Part shown: positions 1 to 7,332 of the stretch, one piece after another
How the letters are laid out: the number at the start of each line of letters is the position of its first letter
Position numbering within the stretch: the first letter of the stretch is position 1
Assembly: GCA_018398765.1 (NCBI GenBank)
Contig: JAHBMJ010005920.1
Coordinates: forward strand, 49,632-61,574
DNA: 11,943 nt
DNA from: Chromera velia
Taxonomy: Eukaryota > Sar > Chromeraceae
Direction of reading: 5' to 3'
The notes under the pieces: generated by a model
Databases searched by the model: none
What the model saw: the letters and a program-made list of their open reading frames with translations, nothing else
What the model was told of the DNA's origin: nothing
Made by a program: the position numbers and the translations under genes

Positions 1-49
1 GGGGGGGACAGAGAGAGATCTACAGCAGATCCACCACCAACCCACCAAC
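1..49 (-). other. Start of intron 8 (partial)
   Basis: The intron begins GTTGGTGGGTTGGTGGTGG and runs off the window. Only the 5' 49 bases are visible. Confidence 0.75.
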
Positions 50-298
50 CTGTCTGAGCGAAGGATAGCCCAAATTGTCAGCCGCCCAGTAGAGGAAGCA
101 CTTGAGGTCCACCTTGGAGATCGACCCAATCGGGTTCAAATCCCCAGAGGAGCAGTCGTACTTCGTCAGGTACCCCCTCAGACCCTCGTCCACGTTCCCT
201 GTTGCCACCACCAACAGCCACCCGTTCTTCCCACGCACCCAGGGTAAGAGAGATGCCAGCATGTACGCGAGAACCATCCGTGATCTCGCTTGGATGTT
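50..298 (-). CDS. NADSYN1: NAD+ synthetase exon 8, last exon in window (residues 485-567)
   Basis: The exon starts [12 protein letters not shown] after an ATGCAG acceptor. It carries GNVDE and [10 protein letters not shown], conserved parts of the deamido-NAD and AMP binding site, then [11 protein letters not shown]. It is ended at PSLRQ, phase 0, by a GTTGGTGGGTTGG donor. This end is inferred because the family continues differently and a stop follows within about ten codons. Confidence 0.85.
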
Positions 299-503
299 CT
301 GCATGTATAAGAATCAAATCGAATCAATTGGTTCCAAAAGAAAAGGGAAAGACGTGGAGGAAACGAGAAGAAACAAACACCAAGATTTTCTTTCCCGTTG
401 CTGTTGCTTCCTCTGTTTTCCGTATACCCTTCGATGTTCGGATCGGCATGCGCTTTCCTTCCTTTCTGCCTTCCTTCCCCCGGTCTACAATTTCCTTCCC
501 CGC

Positions 504-546
<43 letters not shown>

Positions 547-2386
547 GCGTACCTTACCCGTACACGCTCACCATTTTTCTCTTACTGGCATGCACTCAGG
601 AGCAGTACAAGGCTATGTCATCGCGTCATCCATCCATGGGTCCCCCCCTTCCCTAAAGATGCACAAAGCACCAACCAGTCTTCCTCTGCCTCTGCCTCCT
701 CCTCCCTGTCCTCTCTTCTGCTCTCCTCTCATCTAATCTCATCTCATCTCATCTCAGTGACTGACTGACCTGAAGAGCCAGGTCCTCAGGGGGGCTTCCT
801 CCCTTGGATCCGAACTTTGGGCTTTTGCCTGTCAGCGCTGTGAAGACCGTCTCCAGGGCCTTCACTATCGGGTCAATCGTGGCGTCTAGATGGTACGCAC
901 CTATCTCACTCGCAATGTCCTTGGCAAGCTGCACGCAAAAAGAAGAAGGAAGGACGACCATGCAGCCCCAAAAGAGAAAGAACAAAAACTAAGGCGGTGC
1001 TTAGTCAACCAAGGGAATTCCAACCTGTGCTTTCTTTCTCCCTTTCTAGTCTGAGCACACACCTTTCATCTTTTGTCGGTTGTCTATTCTGACTGTCTGC
1101 TCGATCGATTTATTTTCCCTCTCTGTCTCTCCTCCCACACCCTGTTCCAGTCTTTCTTCTTTGTTTGTTTGTTTGTTTGTTTTTGATTGCTGCTCGGAAA
1201 AGCATTCTGTTTCATTTTCAAGAATAGTGTAATCATGGAGCAAATGAATCCGCTGTCTCTTGTGTCAGGTCGTATCCATTCCCTTCTTCTCTTCTGGAGC
1301 GCACCCACCATGCACCCACCTGCCCACGTACCTTGCGTGTAGATGTGGAAGAGTTGACAGTCCCCATGTACGTCGTGTGGAGAATTTCGTTAGCAAGCTC
1401 CTTGTGCGTCTTTGGAATCTCCTCAGGCTTGCATTTGAGCACTGACGCGATCTGCTCCCTCACACGGAAGTCACCTGCAGGGTGGTTGCGTCAGTCAGTC
1501 AGGAAACACAGAGGTCCAGAAAGGAGGAGGGGGGCATTCGTACATTTATTTGCCTACCTGATCATTTCACGATGCCTGGGAGGGAGGGAGCACGAAGGGC
1601 GTCGAGAAACTTCGGATCGCGATCGAGCACCACCTCAGCCCCTTACCTTACACGCATACACGCAGTCACGCAAGGCGTAGGCCAAAAGAATCTTCGCATG
1701 CAACGCGCTTGAAACACACACACACACACACATATGTATATATATAAAGAGATCAGGGCGGGAAAAAAGTTCGGAAGAACGCGACAAGAGAAGGGAGAGA
1801 CTTAAACCGCCTCCCCCCCTCACCCACTGACTGACTGACTGACCTGAGTCCACATGTTTGAGAAGAGTCTGGCACATGCTGCCCACAATTGTCACCACGC
1901 TCCCGCTGTCTGCCCCCCCTGAGAGAGCCACAAAAAATCCACGGGCACCGGACCGCCTCAGATAGTCCCACATCCACATGGCCGGACCCTTCGCAATTTC
2001 CTGCATTTACTTTCATACAGATTTTTTTCAAACTTCATACTTTCATACTTAAAAAAAAAAAAAGTCCCACATCCACATGGCCGGACGATTCGCAATTTCC
2101 TGTGGCATCCCTCAATGCAAGGGGGGGNGGGGGGGGGGGGAGGGACACGGAAGGGAATCCATCGTACAGAATGGAGAGGACAAGAGAGGCGGGCAGGCAG
2201 GATATTTCGAACAGGAGGGGGAAAAAAAGATGGAAGAACAAAGAATGGTGCGGTGGAACAACCGAATTAACAAAAAAGGCAAATAGGAAAGAGCAAAAGC
2301 CACACAACCCAAGCAGCGAAGCAGAGAAACGAGGAGAGATAGAAAAGTTCACTCAAAAATGATGGGTATCAATCAGGAAGGAAATC

Positions 2387-2426
<40 letters not shown>

Positions 2427-5400
2427 AAACAAAGAGAATGGAAAGTTTGCATCCAGTCTAAGCAGGCTAAAGGACATGAAACCAGGCATCAACATGTCGC
2501 ACGGAAGAAACACAGAGAACAAACAAAACGGGAAAGAAGGACAGTGATCGGGTCCTCCAAAAAGACCAAGGCCGTATCCACTTCTTTTCTCAGTCTCTGT
2601 CTTCGGATTCAGGACGCATCCTTCCTTTTGGGCCCCCGAGAACGGTCAAAATCTCTGCTCCTTCATGTACTGCTACACAATTTTCTGCCAGTCCAAACAC
2701 CCCCCCCCCACTAGATCTGTCGATATGAAGGAACAGAAACGTCGTGCGAGTAACCAAACACGAATGAACCGACAGCAGGCACACACACCTCCATGGGGGG
2801 TTCCACGTACACAGGGCACCCGGCTGTGGGCTTCACACTGAGTTCCATGCTCCCGTGACAGAGCTGGATTGAGGCCTTGACCCTAGGTAGCGCCTCCTTG
2901 AGAGAAGAGGCCTGGTTGGACCTCGACATCACAGAACCTCTGTAGGACCTCACCTGCAACCAGACAGACAATCAATCGATGGAGATTCTGCCATGCATGC
3001 AACACCCAAGCTAACAACGGTTATGCAACATCACAGAACCTCTGTAGGACCTCACCGCAACTCCCCCATGCCATGCACCGTACAGTACAATGCATGCAGC
3101 AAGGCAATGCCCTGACTGAAGCTTTCGTCCGTTCGTTCATTAGTTTGTTCAACTGTTGGTTCATTTCTGCCGCCCGACACATGCAGAAACAAGGAGGGAG
3201 CAAATGTAATCAACGCTTGTGTCCACTTGCCTGTCCGCAGAGAGGCAGACAGACAGGAGGGTTGCTGCGCAGTTTGCATCTTCGGTAGTCAGAGGAAGTG
3301 AGAGGGAGCTTCTGTGAATTTCGGAAATGCCTTCATGCAACAGAGGGTCTCTCAATCCACTCAAATTTGTCTGCCTGTCTCCATTGCTCCGTTCAAAGCG
3401 AAAAGCCGCACAGAGAAGCATAGAAACATTCACGCGGAGAATAATAATAATAATAATAATAATAACAATAAGAGAGGGGGGAGTAAGGGTGCAGACAGAC
3501 AGAAAGACAGACTATATCGTCCTCTAGACAGACAGAGACAGACAGGCAGAGTAAATGTTTCTTCGTTTCCCTCCTTTTCTTCATGAACACAACAGACAAA
3601 AAGAAAGACAGACAGACTGTATGTTTCTTCTTCTCCGTTTTTTTCTTCATGCAGACACACTGTGCGTTTCTTCTTCTCCCTCCTTTTCTTCATGAACACG
3701 ACAGATAAAAAGAAAGAACAGACTGACTGACAGACAGACAAACAGACAGACTACATCATCTTTTCTTTACTTTACTTTTTCGCTTCCTTTCTTTCGGACG
3801 GACAGACAGGCAGACAAACAGACAGACTATATCATCTTTTCTTTACTTTACTTTTTCGCTTCCTTTCTTTCGGACAGACAGGCAGACAAACAGACAGACT
3901 ATATCATCTTTTCTTTACTTTACTTTTTCGCTTCCTTTCTTTCGTACAGACAGGCAGACAAACAGACAGAGAGACAGAAGGAGAGAGAGACCGGACCCCA
4001 CCTCCTCCAGATCCACAGTCGCACACACGACCTCCACATCGTTCGGAGAAAACTGGGAGCCCTGGGAGAGGAGCGTTCCGTTGGCAGCAATCAGGGCAGA
4101 GCCGTCAAAGTAAAGTCGCGACCCGTCACAACTGCAGGATGCGTTGTGACGAAAACAAAGCAGATTCAGAAAGGCGGTCAGCATTTTTCTTTTGTGAAGA
4201 GGTCTGTTTGCGCATTTGCCATCGACTCACGGCTTCTCCCCTCAGACGAACAGACCGGCAAAGAGTGCGGTCCAGGAAGGGAACTCATTTCAACAAGGCG
4301 GATGCGTCATCGATCCATTTTCCTTTCTTTCTTTACGGGCACAGAACCGCCCAACGACCTCCAATTCTATTACTATCGTCCTTTTGTCCTTCCCACAACA
4401 CTCATACTGGCCGCTCTTCTGATCAACGACACGCGGCTCATCAACATGACACACACAGTCGCTAAGAGACAGATACAGAACAGAAAAACGGCAGCAGAAA
4501 CACCAGCATCCATGAAAGCAGGACGAAGTAGACGGGAAGGGGATGGGGTGGGGGGGCGAGTTCGCAGAGCGGGAATCTGTAAGATCGATCATTGAGACCC
4601 TCATACAGCAAAATCGAGAAACGGCGAAACCAAATTCCTTCTCCGCCTCTCCTCCCCCGACCCTTCTGAAACACCTCAGAGCCGTGCAGACCTCCCCTCC
4701 TAAAATTGAAACAACCAGTCCCAGAAAAGGAAAAGCTTCCAGCTGACAGACCGACCGACCCCTGCTGGTTTGCGTACAAGTAGACGCCCCCCGACTTGGT
4801 GGTTGCAGAAATGATGAGGTCCAACCGCGTCTGCAGCTTGCGCAACTGGTGATGCGACCCCGAACCGTTGGCAATAATCTCGACACCATCAAGCGCCAGC
4901 ATGATGTGGGGAGAGTTGGGTGTCCAGAGCTGCATTGGAAAGAGGGAGGAAGGAGTGGAAGAAAAAGAAAGATCGAAATGAAAGGAAAGAGAGGAAAGAT
5001 AAAAAAGAGAACGAAGGAATTTCAGTGAAATGATTGCTTACAATGGGCAACGAGAACCAAAGCGGAATTTGACTCAGACAAGGTCAAACACGGACTGCAA
5101 AAGAACATTCTCAAAACAAAATAGAAACACATACTAGGCGATTGGACAGTTTCACACGACCCGCTTATTCACTGTTCAGTCCTTTTTTTCCCATTAGCTG
5201 TGCTTGACTAGTCGACTAACCGACCTCCTCGCATGCTTCCTCTCCAACACAGGTGTCCAGACAGTCCAGAGCGGCATACCCGAATGGGCACACGTTCTGT
5301 CCTGTCAGATGGCGAATTTCATCAGGCAGGATGCACTCTTCGAGCATTGCCCCTTTCTGCCATGGTGCGAAGTATCTACTTTCCCTGTAGTTTCCATCCT

Positions 5401-5752
5401 GTGCGAGAAACATCTTCGGTCGGAGGAGCAAAATCTTTCTGTCCAGGCAATACACACTGCAGTTGTATCGGACCGTCTTGTGCATCACGGGCATGCCGAT
5501 CTTACAAAGGATCCCGTCAGTGGCGTCGCCCGAAAGGATCTTCCCGAGGGATTCCCAGCAGTGCACATAAGTGTCCACCTCAAGGAAATGATCTTCACAT
5601 CCATATCCGGATAGTTCCAGTTCAGGTCCTGCTCTGAAGCGGGCGCCTTTTTCCTTTGCAACTCGAATGGATTCTTCGGTCCTTGCAAGATTGCCATCAA
5701 AATCCAGCGCCCACTGGTTTAAATTGCAAGTGGCCACCGTACAAAGTGCCAT
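50..5752 (-). CDS. NADSYN1: Glutamine-dependent NAD+ synthetase, 8 exons, 3' end outside window
   Basis: The encoded enzyme makes NAD+ from deamido-NAD+ (nicotinate adenine dinucleotide), ATP and glutamine, the last step of the de novo and Preiss-Handler routes, normally in the cytosol. The join is complement of 5225-5752, 4760-4929, 4002-4131, 2789-2953, 1844-2000, 1332-1474, 770-928 and 50-298, giving 567 residues with no stop. The N-terminal nitrilase-fold amidase has its expected triad: Glu44 in [10 protein letters not shown], Lys113 in RPKM and Cys174 in EACEE. The synthetase domain has the ATP-binding loop SGGADS (358-363) and the block [10 protein letters not shown] (526-535) followed by NPIG. 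The match to animal and yeast enzymes is nearly colinear. The start ATG at 5752 has A at -3 and G at +4, and leads directly into the conserved [13 protein letters not shown] block. The human protein has 706 residues, so about 130-140 C-terminal residues are missing past position 50. Exon junctions were placed by family alignment and GT/AG sites, without transcript evidence. Confidence 0.95.
505..547. repeat. (CAGA)n microsatellite
   Basis: About 10.7 perfect CAGA units lie within intron 7. Confidence 0.97.
731..756. repeat. (ATCTC)n pentanucleotide repeat
   Basis: Several ATCTC units lie directly downstream, in the sense of the gene, of the GTCA repeats at the exon 7 donor. Confidence 0.85.
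770..928 (-). CDS. NADSYN1: NAD+ synthetase exon 7 (residues 432-484)
   Basis: The exon reads [19 protein letters not shown], then [13 protein letters not shown] and EDLALQ, all matching the synthetase domain of eukaryotic NAD+ synthetases. Both junctions are phase 0. The donor is followed by three GTCA units. Confidence 0.93.
929..1331 (-). other. Intron 6 (403 bp)
   Basis: The intron is bounded by GTACGT and GTGCAG. Its only notable content is a (GTTT)n run, written on the plus strand. No gene is seen on either strand. Confidence 0.88.
1161..1184. repeat. (GTTT)n microsatellite
   Basis: About five GTTT units lie within intron 6. Confidence 0.93.
1332..1474 (-). CDS. NADSYN1: NAD+ synthetase exon 6 (residues 384-431)
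   Basis: The CTGCAG acceptor completes a Gly codon, then the exon reads [12 protein letters not shown] and ends in [16 protein letters not shown]. The family equivalent in human has TTCYMASKNSS. It ends phase 0 at GTACGT, the donor with the clearest match to the general consensus. Confidence 0.9.
1475..1843 (-). other. Intron 5 (369 bp)
   Basis: The intron is bounded by a GTCAGTCAGTCAGTCAGTG donor and a CTGCAG acceptor. It contains adjacent (AC)n and (TA)n tracts. No gene is seen. Confidence 0.88.
1714..1746. repeat. (AC)n followed by (TA)n
   Basis: About nine AC units run into an ATGTATATATATA stretch within intron 5. Confidence 0.93.
1844..2000 (-). CDS. NADSYN1: NAD+ synthetase exon 5 with ATP-binding loop (residues 332-384)
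   Basis: This exon opens the synthetase domain with [17 protein letters not shown] and carries the PP-loop SGGADS (358-363), which binds ATP pyrophosphate. It ends phase 1 at a donor made of four and a half GTCA repeats. The first 36 bases are copied upstream in intron 4. Confidence 0.93.
1965..2003. repeat. Duplicated exon 5 start, working copy
   Basis: This 39-base segment covers the last bases of the intron 4 acceptor and the first 36 bases of exon 5. It matches 2064-2102 at 37 of 39 positions in the same orientation. Confidence 0.95.
2051..2063. repeat. Poly-A run (poly-T in gene sense)
   Basis: Thirteen A's lie immediately beside the intronic copy of the exon 5 start. Confidence 0.97.
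2064..2102. repeat. Duplicated exon 5 start, intronic copy
   Basis: This copy lies 99 bases upstream of the working copy in transcript sense. The two differences fall together (plus strand CCC in the gene, CGA here). A CCACAG sits where the acceptor would be. Reading on from it in frame meets 13 T's and a stop. Confidence 0.95.
2121..2140. repeat. Poly-G run with an unresolved base
   Basis: Nineteen G's and one N at 2128 make this a likely assembly weak point. The true length is uncertain. Confidence 0.9.
2389..2424. repeat. (AC)18 microsatellite
   Basis: Eighteen perfect AC units lie within intron 4. Confidence 0.97.
2789..2953 (-). CDS. NADSYN1: NAD+ synthetase exon 4 (residues 277-331)
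   Basis: The exon starts VRSYR, as in the human protein, after a TTGCAG acceptor. It covers the variable linker between the amidase and synthetase domains, including [11 protein letters not shown]. It ends phase 0 after PPME at a GTGTGTGT donor. The first bases of this exon are repeated in intron 3 at 3028-3061. Confidence 0.9.
2926..2960. repeat. Duplicated exon 4 start, working copy
   Basis: This 35-base segment spans the intron 3 acceptor and the first 28 bases of exon 4. It matches 3028-3061 everywhere except for one base. Confidence 0.95.
3028..3061. repeat. Duplicated exon 4 start, intronic copy
   Basis: This copy lies about 102 bases upstream of the working copy in transcript sense. 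It is identical except for a single missing base, the A of the acceptor AG, so it reads TTGCGG where the gene has TTGCAGG. Confidence 0.95.
3440..3471. repeat. (AAT)n microsatellite
   Basis: About ten AAT units, with one C interruption, lie within intron 3. Confidence 0.95.
3551..3724. repeat. Degenerate tandem repeat, about 65 bp unit, 3 copies
   Basis: The copies are at about 3551-3618, 3619-3661 (shortened) and 3662-3724. Each has a GTTTCTTC start and a TTTCTTCATG core, and the full copies add AACACxACAGA and AAAAAGAAAGA. Confidence 0.85.
3729..3972. repeat. 72-bp minisatellite, about 3.4 copies
   Basis: Units at about 3729-3800, 3801-3872 and 3873-3944 are followed by a partial unit. 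Each has a CAGACA-rich half and a TTTCTTTACTTTACTTTTT half. The second and third units look identical, so expansion was recent. Confidence 0.95.
4002..4131 (-). CDS. NADSYN1: NAD+ synthetase exon 3 (residues 233-276)
   Basis: The acceptor CTGCAG completes Gly233, and the exon reads [10 protein letters not shown] then [13 protein letters not shown], the end of the amidase domain. It ends phase 0 after DLEE at a GTGGGG donor, the only visible donor that lacks GT at +5/+6. Confidence 0.92.
4132..4759 (-). other. Intron 2 (628 bp)
   Basis: The intron is bounded by GTCGGTCGGTCTGTCAG and CTGCAG. It has open frames up to about 200 residues on both strands, but none shows a known domain, and the minus-strand ones include exon 2 read past its donor. 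No repeats stand out. Confidence 0.88.
4760..4929 (-). CDS. NADSYN1: NAD+ synthetase exon 2 (residues 177-233)
   Basis: The exon begins LWTPNSPH, exactly continuing the family's EELW block from exon 1, after an ATGCAG acceptor preceded by a clear polypyrimidine tract. It contains [14 protein letters not shown] and [11 protein letters not shown]. It ends in phase 2 (two bases of Gly233) at a GTCGGT donor. Confidence 0.93.
4930..5224 (-). other. Intron 1 (295 bp)
   Basis: The shortest visible intron, with a GTCGGT donor and an ATGCAG acceptor. A strong polypyrimidine tract lies just before the acceptor on the sense strand, at about 4936-5015. Confidence 0.9.
5225..5752 (-). CDS. NADSYN1: NAD+ synthetase exon 1 (residues 1-176)
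   Basis: This exon carries almost the whole nitrilase-type glutaminase domain, including Glu44, Lys113 and the nucleophile Cys174. The conserved GMPVMH and [11 protein letters not shown] blocks are present. It ends in phase 0 after GAG GAG at a GTCGGT donor, and reading through would hit a stop within three codons. Confidence 0.95.
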
Positions 5753-6240
5753 TGTGGCTTCTCGGCATGCAATAAAATGGACACAAGCTGCAAGGCCGAG
5801 GAAGCAGTTTTGATCGCCACGATCTGCCCAGCGGTGTGATCAGGTACAGAACACTGACAGAACTTTTCGTGTTAGTGGACGATGAGCTGATGACCGCTGA
5901 AACACCTCCTGTAGGTGTCAAAATATTGTTACCGGAGACTCTTGATCTTTAGGCGCTGTGGCGAGCTGTGCATGTATCAAGAGTACTTCATGATAAGTCT
6001 CACACTGGGATTGCATCGTCAAGGAAGTGCAGCATAGTGCGCAGCCTGAGTCTTTTCACCGACTGTCACGGATCTGTCACGGCGACTGAACAACAGGTCA
6101 CTCTGCATGGGCCCCCCGGCGCGGGGCTGGGGAACAAAAAATGCCCCGGGGGCGCGCGGTTGTGACACAAAACGTTCAAGCGCGCGAAGCGCACTGCATG
6201 TACTCTCTAGCTTTAAAGTCAGACAGAGATAGTTTAATAT
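5753..6240 (-). promoter_or_regulatory. Upstream region of the NAD+ synthetase gene, no gene seen
   Basis: This stretch lies between the start codon and the tail of the retrotransposon and should hold the gene's promoter and 5' UTR. I see no TATA box or other element I can defend. It contains a TGTCACGG direct repeat at about 6064-6081 and a GC-rich patch at 6104-6180. The role is inferred from position only. Confidence 0.45.
6104..6180. other. GC-rich patch with short inverted repeats
   Basis: Runs such as GGCCCCCCGGCGCGGGGC and GCCCCGGGGGCGCGCGG flank an A-rich spacer. CGGGGC and GCCCCG can pair over a 15-base loop. The surrounding DNA is much lower in GC. Confidence 0.6.
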
Positions 6241-6248
6241 TTTAGAAA

Positions 6249-6275
6249 CAGTAAAAAACTGATGATGATGATGAT
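6249..6275 (-). repeat. (ATC)5 tail of the LINE and adjacent small palindrome
   Basis: Five ATC units in sense (6275 down to 6261) are followed by CAGT-TTTTT-ACTG, a perfect small inverted repeat. LINEs often end in a short tandem repeat instead of poly-A, so I take this as the 3' boundary. Confidence 0.6.
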
Positions 6276-6522
6276 TGAGGGTTAAATCCTAGATTTAGCG
6301 ACGCCAAATCCCAAGCCACTAACAAGGCTTTGAGGACAACCCAGAGCACACATTCATGGGGGGGGGGGGTGAGGAAGCCTGCATGCCAGTCAGATTGATT
6401 CGTCTCAACTTGCCTTATTGACAGAATAGACCTTCTTAAGACAGTCGGCTATAACTTTGGAACCGCTTCTAGGCAAGATTGTCCACAACAGCAACACTAT
6501 ATCCTTCATTTTCATCTCATTA
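6276..6522 (-). other. LINE 3' UTR
   Basis: This non-coding stretch between the final stop and the (ATC)n tail includes a 12-base poly-G (plus strand, 6358-6369). No polyadenylation signal is evident. Confidence 0.6.
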
Positions 6523-7329
6523 TCAGAAGTGCCCCTCCCGGTTGTACCTGCAACGCGTTGTGCAATCTGTATTCTTATTAATTCTTATGTTAATGGGCAC
6601 TCTCTGCTTCACAATTTCGTACAGTTCTTTCAGCCTGTTCTGTTCCCTTTCTGTGTTCTTACACTCCGTCAGGACATGAACCTCATCTTTGATCATACGC
6701 GAGGGGGACAAACATTTATCGCACAGCCGTTCTGGTTGGGTTCTATCTATATCCCCTCCTGTGAGAGCCCTCAAAAGCGTACGGAAGCCTGCGGAAGACT
6801 GCAGCAGACTCTTTTGCAGAGGTTCAACACTGCACTCTATCATTTTACTTCTTGGACCCCATTTCCTTTCACACAGAAGGTGCATGGCCAAACGCTGTCT
6901 GGTCGGATTCTCTAACTGAAAAAGGGAGAGATTCGCAAGGCGGGGGAAAATTTCATCTCTGTCTCTAACGTTTCTAGTTTCTTTTTTCAACCAGTCGGAC
7001 AGCCAGGCACCCTCCACGATCTTTTTCACCGTCCTTTTCCTTCTGCTCTTGCCCTTCCTTTTAAACTTATCCCCCTCTGTGCTTGGTAATGGAGGCCACA
7101 AAAGGGAGTAATCTAAAGGAACGGCCAGCTATTTTACTGTCTTAACGAAGGGTTCGCACGAACTAGCCAAGCACTCATTCCACACTGCCCGGAGTAAAGC
7201 ACGGTCGATCGATTTGATGCATTGGATGAAGCCCCCACTCAACTTTCCAAGTAGAGAACTGAATGGCTCAAGAGAGAGAGAGAGAAGGGAAGGCGAAACA
7301 AAGGAGTGATAAGAGAGACCAAAACAATA
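6523..7329 (-). pseudogene. LINE C-terminal region with CCHC-like finger
   Basis: After a TGA at 7330-7332 the same frame continues to a final TGA at 6523-6525, with one TAG at 7129-7131. It contains a basic patch (KFKRKGKSRRKRTVKK) and a finger CDKC-x11-H-x4-C at 6661-6723. Such C-terminal fingers are usual in LINEs with this domain order and help target binding. The finger residues are intact. Confidence 0.78.
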
Positions 7330-7332
7330 TCA

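Larger units (their letters stand above)
299..769 (-). other. Intron 7 (471 bp)
   Basis: The intron is bounded by a GTCAGT donor and an ATGCAG acceptor. It holds a (GACA)n microsatellite and an (ATCTC)n run next to the donor. Plus-strand open frames here have no recognisable domain and are mostly repeat translation. Confidence 0.88.
2001..2788 (-). other. Intron 4 (788 bp)
   Basis: The intron is bounded by GTGTGTGT and ATGCAG. It holds a duplicate of the start of exon 5, a 13-base poly-A, a long poly-G with one N, and an (AC)18 repeat (plus-strand terms). Open frames here have no recognisable protein content. Confidence 0.88.
2954..4001 (-). other. Intron 3 (1048 bp), rich in tandem repeats
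   Basis: This is the longest visible intron, bounded by GTGGGG and TTGCAG. It holds a duplicate of the start of exon 4, an (AAT)n tract, a degenerate repeat of about 65 bp and a clean 72-bp minisatellite. No gene is seen on either strand. Confidence 0.88.

Noticed and set aside
102-768. Plus-strand open frames of 112-188 residues across exon 8 and intron 7
   Set aside because: They are antisense to a conserved exon and otherwise translate the CAGA repeat. No domain is seen.
3729-3972. CRISPR-like array
   Set aside because: The units are directly contiguous with no unique spacers, and they lie inside a eukaryotic intron.
4139-4935. Overlapping open frames of up to 200 residues on both strands in intron 2
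   Set aside because: The minus-strand ones are exon 2 read in a wrong frame or past its donor, and the plus-strand ones show no family. The splice join to exon 3 restores the conserved protein exactly.
5697-5921. Minus-strand open frame overlapping the start of exon 1
   Set aside because: It reads exon 1 in another frame and has no recognisable sequence. A 5' UTR intron ending TTGCAG near 5800 was considered too, but nothing supports a donor.
6457-6919. Plus-strand open frames opposite the LINE C-terminal region
   Set aside because: They are shadows of the minus-strand coding sequence, which has the recognisable CCHC-like finger.
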